NCBI RefSeq assembly: GCF_000003815.2
Contig: NC_049995.1
Location: 6,803,755 to 6,867,754 of the forward strand
Length of the DNA: 64,000 nucleotides
Source: Branchiostoma floridae
Lineage: Eukaryota > Chordata > Leptocardii > Amphioxiformes > Branchiostomatidae
Direction of reading: 5' to 3'
A program made the translations under genes and the position numbers. Positions 27,301 through 39,300 of this stretch are shown here, one piece after another. Each line of letters begins with the position of its first letter. Position 1 is the stretch's first letter. Under the pieces are notes generated by a model that had not been told where the DNA came from, searched no databases, and worked only from the letters and a program-made list of their open reading frames with translations.

Positions 27301-30300
27301 AACTTTTATGTTGGGTAGATGATATGAAGGTATGTTGATTTCTGTGATGGAAAAGACATTGGCAGAAATCATCATAATTTCTATTAGTGGCAAATGCTTT
27401 CATGAAGTCAACACAGACATGTACCAGGCACCAAAAAGAAGACAATGCATCACTCTGTACACTGATAAAAAAACAATAATTGCAAGACAGTTTTAAAGAA
27501 TAAAAGATTCTGACGTCTTCTTCTACAGAAGAAGCTGTTCTTACCTTTAGAATCCTGTCCCCAACCTTTAAGGAAGTCTTGTCCGCTGCACCTCCTCCTA
27601 CAATCTGTTAAAGACAGACCAGATTACAAACTCATCTTTTACTACAACTCACTGTCTCATCTCAAACAGGTCAACCTAAAACTGAAGAATTTGAAATTCA
27701 AAACTGGGAAATTTGTCAAAAAGGGACAATCGAAAAAAAGACTGATGTTTCAATTTGAGATATTTGTATTGAGGTGAGATGTTACAACAGACGAACATCA
27801 AACGGACACTATGATTGTTAATAAAATGAAAAAAAATCTTTTTAGTTCATTTCTGAATGCAATATCACAAGGGTCAGATGGAGTGAGTACTATGTTAAAA
27901 GCCTGAACACAACTTAGACTGTGCAGGATTTTAGTTCTATTATTATTTAATGTTTAGTTTAAAACGTGTTTCAATTTTTAGCACTCAGCTGCTAACAAAA
28001 CTAAAGCAGAAACCAGCAGAAATCTATTAAAAAAAAACTGTTATTACTATGTACCCTAACCACCCCCATTTTGAGATAAAACAGCCCAGGCCACCAAAGT
28101 AGTAGCGCCTAAGCTGAACCGTTCAACCTCTCTGATAGGGGTGGTCAGGTTGGATCTCAAACCAAAAGAAAACTGATTTGCAATGTACCCTAACCACCCC
28201 TAACTTGAGATACAACAGCCCAGGCCACCAAAGCAGTAGTGCCTAAGCTGTACCATTCAAGCTCTCTGATAGGGGTGGTCAGGTTTGATATAAAACCAAA
28301 AACTGCAGCATCACAGCACACCACGCAGCGCTAGACACTATGGCACACAGGACTGCGCACTCGTACGGAGAGTCTCATACCTTCAGGACACCTGGCTTTA
28401 CCTTGGAGATAAATATCCCAGGTTCGTCCATGCCGAAGGGGTGACTACAGTGGTCACTCCCGCCGACGATACTCAGACCCAGGGGGCCGCCTTCCCTCAC
28501 CAACGTCACTTCCTAAAGCAGAAGGAAACAGGAATCAAGACCACAACATGTTCAAAGGACAAAAGATACAAAAATAGTATGTTCTGCTGCAGTACAAAGG
28601 CAAGCTGTCAGGGGTCAAAAATTGAGTTTGATCTTTACAGCTGTCCCTTACAGCTACCCATATACCAAATAACATCACATAATCTATCCCCAAAATTGAC
28701 CCTGAAAATTAGTCAATGTTAGCTTATAATCAATTTACAGTAACCCATTTTATGAAACAGCTGGGAAAATTCCATTATACACTGTACACGTTACTCTGTC
28801 AGTCTGTGATTTATTGAAATAAATGGCCATGACCATAGTAATGCTAGTTCACCTTTATCCGTGGGGTGACCTTTATCCGTTGTCTTTAAAAAAAGCACAC
28901 ATAGGAGTATTAAATCTGTGGACTGTGGTTTCAAGTTTGCCATATTTTCAAAATGTTCCGATTTGAAACCACCATCCGTTGACCTCATATCCCTAAATAC
29001 GTTTTTTCTTACAAACAACGAATATAGGTTACCCTCGGATAAAGGTGAACCAGCGTTACTTCTAAATGTCTGCTTGGGGTCAAAGATCTTCTGGTATTGA
29101 AAGTCTTGGTACGGAACAAAAGCCCTAACCTCCACTGGGTAAGGTGAGTCCTTCATCTCTTCCTCCTCCTCAGCATGGTTGACTATGGGTGATGGGGGCT
29201 CCACCAGGGGGCCTGGTGAGGACATAACTACCGAGGACTGCATCTCCGACACTATCCTTTCTACATTCTCATATGTGGGGGGTGGGGAGGGCGATCGTGG
29301 GGGTGGGGGTGGAGAGTACGAGGGAGGAGGGGTGGGGGAGCGTGGTACGGGTGAGGTACGCGGGGGCGGGGTGGGGGGCCGTGCCTTGGGTGTCGTTGAT
29401 GCGGGCGGGTCCTGATTGATAACGAGGTGTTCTCTGTAAATGACCAACTGTATGCGGTCGGACGAGGTGAGTAGGGATACTGCCTGGTCATGCCGCGCCT
29501 CTGTCACGTCCGTGCCGTTTATCTGGCGAACAGAGCGAAGAATGGCGCCGTGAAAAATTCAATCTGGTTGATAAATCACTCAATAACAAATTTCCTTCTA
29601 CACAACCAAGTGTTAATACCTTAGCCTAGGTTTTGGTGACTGTCACCTTCCTTAGAGCAATACTGACTGGTAACCAGTGCAAAGTAGAACCAGTCATTCT
29701 GGCCTTGAGGAAGGTGACAGATGGTCACCGAAATGTCGGCTTAGTATTTACCCTCTCTGGTTGTGCAAAAAGAACTTTGCTACCCAGTATGAAGAGCCAC
29801 TGTGGAAACTGATTTCTATACAACTGTATATCATGTACATTAGTCCTAAGACGAACGTTGTACAAACTTGCACCTAATTTATTACATTTACTTCCTTTCT
29901 ATTTCCTCATCTAATAGCTTTCTACAAGCTTTAAGTCACATCAATCCATGGTGAGAACATCTACACTACCTACACTACTACGTACAGCATACAGTACAAA
30001 ACAACAAGCAGCATATGACATACATTTTCCAATCTTGATAATCTGTCACTACATCCTACCAAGATTTAGTTCTTTAACCTTGAATGTTTATAATAATGCC
30101 ATCGCCCCACATCACGCGGCAATGTGTGTTGCAATTTTCCTATGAATGGAAGCTTGTTGTTTGGCTATAAAAGTTTGTCCTAATTTTTGCACATACTGTA
30201 TTTCTTTTGTTTGAAATTCATTTAATCATGTTGTGAAGTTTCCTACATCAAAAAGGGCTGACTACAAACTAATCAGCATTACATGAAACTGGTTGTTAAG

Positions 30301-33300
30301 AGGAAGCAGCATTAGCTAAAGGGCTAGTTTGAGTTATTCTGAAAGGACAGATATTATCTATAAATTAAGATGACGAGAAGGATTTAATTGGCAGAGAAGA
30401 GTTACACCAGAGCGGGCGTGGCCAGTCAGTATCTCTATTCACCTCAACGACCCTTAAGACGTTAGAGCAAAAGAAAGTCATGATAAAAGCATGTGGACAC
30501 AATGACAACAATGAAACAGACAGTGGCTTTTGTGAAAATGCCTTAGGCACAAACACTAATGAGAACAATGCATTATGTTATAGACTTCCAATAGAGCAAC
30601 CAAGAAAAGAGAGAGGTTATCTCTTAAAAGTTATGTTATTTTTAGTGTTAAAAAGAGGAGGTAAGAGTTGGAATTAAGAAAAATATCGAGATTGAGTTCA
30701 GAGGTTAGGTCAAAGATTCTTGAACTAAAGGATTCGAAATCTGCACTTCTTAAGTAGAAAGTTGTTTCTTTAAAAAAACATTAACACCAAAAAGATACAG
30801 GTGTCCTGTGCTACTGTTAAGTTCCATACAGGACTGGTATTCAGTGTTAATTCAGTGTTTTCCATAATAAACAGTTAAAACTTCCTTTGTCTAAAACAAA
30901 ACACAGAAAAAAAAAGGATAAACTAGCAGATGTGTAAGTGAGTTACTGAGATGATTTTGTCGCCGACATCAAGCTTGCCGTCTGCCTCTGCTATCCCGTC
31001 CTCCGCTATCCTGGAGATAAACACACCCTGCAGGAAATACATCAACAAAGAGTTTCACTACATTAGTACTTAACTACTATTATGTACCTTTGCTAAATGA
31101 TGTATCTGTAAACAGACTGTGTAAATACATGTTTGGTCCTCATGTGCATAAATCACATTAGCTATAACATACACAACGTTTTCCATCCAACTGTGATCCA
31201 AAATTATGGTGCCATTGCCCTTACGGTGTCGTTTCTTAATTCAGTATTGCCTAATTACTGTAAATGCAGAAATGTTCGCGGTGGATTAATGTTTGCGGTT
31301 TTCGTGGTGACCACTTTACCGCGAACTTAAAACCACCGCGAAAATTTTTCTATCATGGTATTAAACTGCATTTTATGGTGTTGCCGCGAACTTAAATCCA
31401 TCGCGAAAAATCCCTTTTCCAGCTACCGCGAAATTAAATCCCCGCGAACTTAAATGCATTTACAGTATATGGTGTAATTGCCCTTGCACTAGGTTGAAAT
31501 GAAGAAAAGACCTACTGTGTCGTTGCCCTTATATGGTGTGGAGCCCTTTCCCCCTGCTATGCTGAAGCCGAGCCCTCGTTGGTCTCTCACCAATGTGGTT
31601 GCTATGGTCTGAACATAAACAAACAAACAAACATGTTGTCATCTGCAACAATAATCTACATGTATGAAAGCAACACAGTACAGTACCTACAGCTAAACAT
31701 ATGCTACAGAGGAATGGATAGTGAACAAAATGGATAGTATATTACATATATCTTTGGCTTCCAGCTTCAGAATCTATAAGAGCACACTTTCTTAATTGCA
31801 TGGATGATACACATCTATTTCAATCTGTATCTAATGCAAATATAAAATTCCAACTTGACAGCCAAATTCATATCATGAAAAGAAGCTACCAACTGAGCAA
31901 ATATATGCTGGAAATTGCACACAAGAAAAGCCATACAAAGTCAATTCAAAAGACAGAGAAAGACGATGTGAAAGGAGAAAAAAATTGTTTTGGTGTGTTC
32001 AGTCATTTGTGACCACTAAAATTTATGAAAGGACATTTTATTGCATGCTCACACCAGGTTTTGGGGTACCCAGAGGATGTCATCCATATAATGAAATCAG
32101 TGTGGCCTAACAAGCATTGCAAAAGATGTGGTGAACAAGACAGAAGGCAATACAGCACGAATGATATTATAGGCGGTTTCAGGTCTACTTTTATTTAGTT
32201 TGACAGTCTACTCAGTCTGCTCTTACAGTTGTATCACATACATTGTACAGTCCTTTTGGTCATTTTTGTTACTGTACAAAATCATTTTTCTGTAAAGTAT
32301 ACATTGTTTGCAGCAGTAAGCTTTAAGTGTAGATGCTTTTCTATTCACCAAAAAGAGAAAAGAAAAAAAAAAAAATCATAGGAGGTCTTAGACTTCAAGC
32401 ATGAGCAGATGCTGTATTTACTGTTATTGATCATGTGAACTGTAAATACAGCAGATCTTACCAGTCCTTGTGCAGAGGTTTGCTGCATGGAGGAGCACGG
32501 AGAGGTGAGAGATTGTTACAGACAAGACAAGATGAGAAGTGATCAGAAGAGCAAGAGAGAAAGGCAATGGAAGAAAAGTCCTGACTACTCAGATCTTTTA
32601 AGTTCAAGTGACCACATTTACCTGTACTTAACACATTTCTGGTCAAAGGAGTTTCAGAAAGAATCAACTATTGTCTCACTGATGAAAGAGGGTCTGCATG
32701 CTGTATTCCATACGGCGTAAGCAGAGTATTTTGATGTCCCGTAATTCATAGGGAAAACTGTCTTATTCTGTCTTAACTGTCAATTCCAATACTGTAGAAT
32801 TGGACTGTCAAAAACAAAATTTCTGATGATTCCTTGAAAACAATCAGAGATCCAATGATTTGTGTTGGAAATTACAGTTAAATTTTGCTTCAGAATTCCA
32901 TTACAAATTTAATTTTTCCCGGGAAGTGGAGTACACATACCTCAGCGTGAATCTCCACCTCTGGTTCGGGTGCGAATGTGACGCCGTGTTTCTTTGCCGA
33001 GGCCTGCTCGTCTGTGAGTGCCTTCTCGGGGCTGCCGGGAGGGGTGTTGGTAACTGGAACAGCCTGCAAGAGAAACATTAGCCTGTGTTACAAAATCTCT
33101 CATTGTTGGATTAATTGGGGTTTAGGCCTCCTTCCGAGGAGATTGTCACCAGTATACTCTAGAGGAAGGTGACCAACTCATTGGTTGTATCAAACTTAAC
33201 AGAATTTTCCATTCAAACAAAGTCAAGACCACATAGGTCTGCCTTTTAAAACACCTGATGATTCTTGTACTGTACATTATCTGCATTTAGTAAATCAAAT

Positions 33301-36300
33301 ATTTCACATGCACTGTGGAATAGAAGAAAATCAAGGACAGTTAATCGATTGAGGGTACATGCACAATACCACTGTAAATGCGTAACTACACTACATCCCA
33401 TGCCACATGCAGGTAAACCGTAAAGTAGTATGTATTATGCAATCCTAGATGCAGAATTAGTTGTGTAACTGGTCATCTGACGCTGAAATGGACAATCGCT
33501 GAAATAAGCAAAATACATGTCATTATACTAATATTTATAGAGATTGTGATTGTCCTGAAAAGCCTAATCTCTATTGTGCCTCATGCATACCGTGGAATCT
33601 TTACTGTAAGATTTTGTTGATTCAGTAGCTGACGGAAAGAGAAGCTGGAATCAACAACATGCACATGCATCAATTGCTTTCGAAAGAGACAAGCATGCAC
33701 GATGATTGGGTTAGGGATTAAAGCCTTCTACATGTAAATCTAGAATGAGGCATTTGCATAATAGTGAGGATTTCTTGACATGTAGATCACTAAGTTAGAT
33801 GTCATAAAATTCATGCATGGAGTTTTTTGTTATCAAGTTACATGCATCTATGCCTCCTTACAATCTCAAGAGGTATTTCTTCGTCTTCTTGTTCAGCCTC
33901 TGAGGCAAATGAAACTCCGACTTTCTTCATTGGCGAGGGTTCCTGCACCGTGATGTTCGGTGGGCTAGGGGGCCTTGGCTGAGGGACATTCTGAAAGTGA
34001 GAGCAACTTTATGAAGACAAAACTCTCCTTGAATTACAGAAAAAGTTTGAAAAGAAGTCCAAAGACAAGAAAATGGTAAGATCCAGTGTAATGGACCAAC
34101 AAAAAAGTCTCAATCCCTCCATGGTGAGAACAAGCCACAACTGGATCTAATCCAACACCCCATAACACCAGACAGGAGATGCATGATGACACAAGTGAGG
34201 TCAACAATCAAATGGCTTTTAGTAAAGCCTAAAGGTCATTGGGTAAAGGGGGAGGGGGGCTACACATCCAAACAGCATTGGGGACAATACAAAATAGATC
34301 AGAAATGTGTCATATTGTCTCACACTAAGCNNNNNNNNNNNNNNNNNNNNNNNNNNNNNNNNNNNNNNNNNNNNNNNNNNNNNNNNNNNNNNNNNNNNNN
34401 NNNNNNNNNNNNNNNNNNNNNNNNNNNNNNNNNNNNNNNNNNNNNNNNNNNNNNNNNNNNNNNNNNNNNNNNNNNNNNCAACTTTTTGAGGAATAATTGG
34501 CAACTCTTCCCCTGGCTTCAAGTTGCTGTAGGGATCAACAATTTCCTGAAAGAAGTACACGCTTTTACAAACAAGGCTCGAAACTGTGCAGAAAGAGAGC
34601 AGAAAAAAACATGTAGGGACATCTGATGGCCAAGTCATCCGGGACTGACAGCTTGGAGGATAAGAAATGGTTGTACCCACAAGAAGTAAAGAAAGAGAAC
34701 AGGTAACTTTTTAAAAAAGAGACTCAGGATCTATCAGTCTGGTATCCAGGCCTAAACTGTACATTTTCTATGTTCTATGAGATTAAAAAATTAACCAAAA
34801 TTAACAATGGGGTTCTTGGGAATAAAAATGTTGAGAGGAAAACAGACAAATGAAGTACCAGGTTCTGCAGAATAGGCAGACAAAACCACCAGGAAAAGAA
34901 GAGTCCATAAGGCGAGTCTTTAGACAGGTAAAGTCTCACAACAGACACAATATTCTGAGCACAAGGCTACTAGTACACCTATAACCCTGAGAAACCCGCC
35001 TAATCATTTATTGTACCATTTGAGGTGAAGGATCTATCGCAATTTCTGCGTCACGCTCTCGGGCTTGGGGACTTTCTCTGGGACTGGGTGAGCTTGAAGA
35101 GTCGGAGGTACTCTGAAATTACATTCATAACGTCATCAGGCATGGCAAATGAACAAAATAACGGACATAACACTTTCTAATGGTGCAAGGGGGAACCTCG
35201 TAGTTGAGGGCCAAGAAAGTGACAGGCCATTCCTAAAACCCCAAAGTTGAAGAGTACCATAAGAAGAACACACTCATTCCCGATATTGACAGGGGGTGTA
35301 AGGGGGAAGCTCTCAGTTATATGTAGTTGAGGGCTGAGAAATTCAGCGACAGACCACTGCTATACCCTTACAGTTGAACGTACATGTACGTACCATTACC
35401 AAGAAGAACGAGTCACGCCATTACTGGAATGGTGAGGGGGGAGGGGGATTGTAAGGGGAACCTCACAGTAAAGTTGAGGTCTCAAAAAGAAACAGACTAC
35501 TGCAAAACCCCTACGTACATAGTACCAAGAAGAACACAGTCACCCATTGCCAGCATGGGAGAGGGAGTAATGTAGAACCTCACAGTACAGTTGAGGGCTC
35601 AGAGAAAGCAACAGACCACTACTAAACCCCCAAAGTTGTACATAGTACAAACTTTGAAGGAGAACACACCCATTGCGGGCACAGGAGGGAGTGTAATGTA
35701 TAGAACCTCACAGTTAAGTTAAGGGGTCACAGAAAGCAACACACCAACCCTAAACCTGTACAGTACCAAGAATTTCCTCACAAATACAGGAAGTTGAGGG
35801 CTGGAAAAGAAACAGACCACTACTAAACCCCGACAGTTGAGAAGGTACCAAAAAGAATACACCCAACTAATGAGATGGGGGAGGGGGGCGAGAGAGGCAA
35901 CCTCACTTCTAATGTTCACAATACACCAATTTTTGCACCAAAAAGAGGAGGGAGCTCATTAACATAATCATGTACCTCCTCTGGACTGTCATCCCCCTCG
36001 ACGGGGGCAAAGCTCACCCCTGACCTCTTGGCTGGGGTGGGGGGGTCAAGGGAAACGTTGTTGGATGGGGCAACCTGGAAGAGAAACCTCATCATTTTCT
36101 ACCACACGTTTTCGCCAGGGTTATGAAAATGCAAATAAAATGGACAAGACAACGTATATAAGAAAAACAGATATACGATAAGGGCACAATAACATGTATC
36201 AAACACTTAAACACATGTATCAAACACATGTAAAGGGAGACAGAAGAGACATGTAAATACATGTAAACACACAACAGAACATATATGTACACGTTTTCAC

Positions 36301-39300
36301 AGACTGATAACCCTTTTATATGCATAAAAAAATTCTAAATCATCAAATTGTGATTGAAAAATCATAAGCAATTAGAAATTGCGATGCCTTCAATTGATTA
36401 TTGAAGTCCTTTTGGGTGTGAGCAGAAAATTTCATTAGATCAATTATAATGCAGGAACAAAAATAATTATTGTACATTGGGGATAGGTGTAATTTTTGAA
36501 TTTGTGGGAGGGGGGTATGATTGGGAGAGCGAATTTTTCTTGACTGTAACTACCTCCAATGGTATGTCCACCTCAGGGCCTGATGCAAATGATACGCCAT
36601 GTTTCTTTACTTCTGTAGGGGGCTCATCAGGCATGCTAGGCGGGCTAGGTGGTCTTGGCTGAGGCACCTCCTGAAAATATAGCAGCTTTTAAAAGCAAGA
36701 CTGAAAAGAGAGAGAGAATAAAGAAAGGCAGAAATGCCTCTGAGAAAAAGAAGCCTTTGAACATCTTTAATTACAAAGTTGTAAAGAAAGTAATAGACAT
36801 TGGACGAGTATTGTTATAATAGCATTTTAAACAGAAAGGAGTTAAAGAAGAAGTATAAGTTGGACTCAATCCTGATCAAACTGCAGAGTTGTGAAGATGC
36901 ATACATATTGGCAGTATTGTCTGACTCAATAAAACAATGTCCAAGACCAGTCAACAGGTATGATAGCAAGGCTCTTGCCTCAATCAAATGATACAGAAAA
37001 ATATTATCAAGAAACAGTCAGGAAAGGAAGATACAGAATGTAAGAAGATGGAAAACAGAGGATTCTTTTCCAATTCTTCATGGAAAAAAAAGAAAACTCC
37101 CAAGAAGGAAAATTTCACCAGACTGATACTTCCACCAAATTGGGGAGGGGGGAATTCAAAAGACTTCTTTGCACCAAATTTGTGACAGGAGAAAAACATG
37201 TTTCATTTTAATATTAATACATCAAGTGACACAGTACACATTTGTGCATTGCTCTTGCACAAGTTACGCATGTGGAAAAATCAACAAAGGGAAAAGATTA
37301 CATTTTTTTTTACCTTTATCCTGAAATTCCAATATCAGTATATTGCACAGGTTCAAAACTTGCAGTCCCTCTGTCTAAGAAGTACAAAAAATGTACACTT
37401 ACCACTGAAGGCTGTGGAAGGGGTTTTCTCTCCACCATGACCTCCCTCATCACCACTACTTGTACTGTGTTCCCGCTGTTCCTCAGACAGTCCACAGCCT
37501 CATGGTGCTCAGCTTCCTCCAGGTGCACATTGTTCACCTGTAGCAGGTGCAATCAGGACTCAGTATCTTTTTAACCCTCAACATGAAGGTAAATTACCAG
37601 TCAACTAGAAAGGTCACATTTTCAAAGAAAATGCAGGATGTTTCCGAAGGGAAAAGAAAGGAAAAATCGCGAAAAGAAGAGAGACAAAGAGTTCCCGAGA
37701 AAGGCAGACTTTTGAACATTCAAAAAGCTGGAAACATGGAGAGCATGTTACAGCACCCAGTTTTTCCTCTGTTTTGGAAAACGTGGATGAAAACAATATG
37801 TTTTCCTTTGGAAACATAATCATAAGGATAAACATATTTAACATTTGGATGGTTAAGATACAGTGCAAGACCAGAATAGGTAACAAAGTTGCCGTCTGTT
37901 ATACAATTATGTGTAATGTTGGCAATTGTGATAAAACTGAGAAAAAACTGACCCCTAACAACTTGTCCCCGACCTTGACCCCAGCCTTCCCAGCTGGCCC
38001 GTCTTCTGACACTCGGGAGATGAAGATACCCTGGACAAGGAAGACAAACATTAAAATCATCAGAAAAGGAAATGAACCATTCCTGTTTTTTTTGTAAATG
38101 ACTTACTTCTAATAGTTAGCTAGCTAGGCTATAAAATTTAAGAAAACAATGGGAGCACAAAAAAAAGGAACTACTCTAACAACTGTTTAATCAAAGTTGT
38201 TACTCTAACAGTTACTGTAGTTGACTTTCAAAATAATACAGTTACACAGTACTCAAGCAACTGGATAGCCTTGTTCAGGCCTGGAACTTACAAACCAATC
38301 CAGTTTCTTGGGGAACCCATATTTTGTATGTCATATTTTCCTGGATGTCTAACCTTCGTTCACACAGTTGACTCTCGATTCATCACATCCTAGACATGTA
38401 AAAAGGAAAAGCAAGCATCCGTGGTACAGATGTTGACTTACCTCATCATCGCCCTTATAAGGAGTGGAGCCCCTCCCTCCGGCGATGCTGACACCCAGAC
38501 CCATCCCTGGGGGACGCTGGATGGTGAGGGTCATCTGGGACAAACAAAAACATATACAATTAGAGTTAGAGAGGAATAAATGTTGATGTTATAGTTATTG
38601 TTGCTATGGGCTGGGCCGACTACTCTTTCTTGGTAGCCACTGTCAGAGGGGCTGAATTGCGAGGAGCTTACAATAGACAGGGCAAGGGTCTGGAGCGAGC
38701 TGCCATTTGGCGCCATGCAGGTGACCTCAATACAACAGTAATTGCCCCAGGTGCAGCCAAGGAACTGTAGGTTTTGAACCACTCATACCGCACCATCGCA
38801 TGTAGGGTGGGTTCTTTAACGTTTCTGGGTACGTTACAACGATACATCTTGTCTGAGTACCTATTCAGTAAACAAAATACAGGACTGGCACAGAGTTTAA
38901 GTACAGGTCCAGATCTGTACCTGTACATGTATACAAGCAAGTATGGTCAATAATCTTAGGCTTATATCTAGAAGCCAATTGTCTTTTTGTTTCAAATTGT
39001 TGCCTTTGCATGAGAATTTATATCATTTCAATCTCAAAACAAGTTGCATGTTTTCTCCATTTTCAACTGCAAGATTACCAAAATTGCCAACTTTGAAAGA
39101 GATTTACCCATTGGATGTCTGGAAATGTGACATCTGATAGCATTATTATCTGAAAGGCACCAGTATTGTAGGTACATCGTGTTATCAGATGTTAAGGTCA
39201 TGTCGCTAAACAATTTCACAGGCACAGGCCAGCTTTAACGTCAGCTTATGGACAGGTCCCATTTTTTATAGGTGTTTTAGTTTCAGGTACAAATACACTA

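Noticed and set aside
28791-29129. C-terminal 110 residues of the 238-codon open frame containing the PDZ2 exon
   Set aside because: This is intron read-through into a MITE. The conserved PYPVE boundary and gttagg donor end the exon at 29130.
34183-34680. Open frames spanning the N gap at 34331-34478
   Set aside because: Mostly unknown residues. Only the minus-strand part 34479-34545 has an acceptor and fits SCRIB.
38580-38860. Possible retroelement fragment
   Set aside because: ggttcaaaacc on the minus strand resembles a B box, but there is no A box at the right distance and no second copy in the window.
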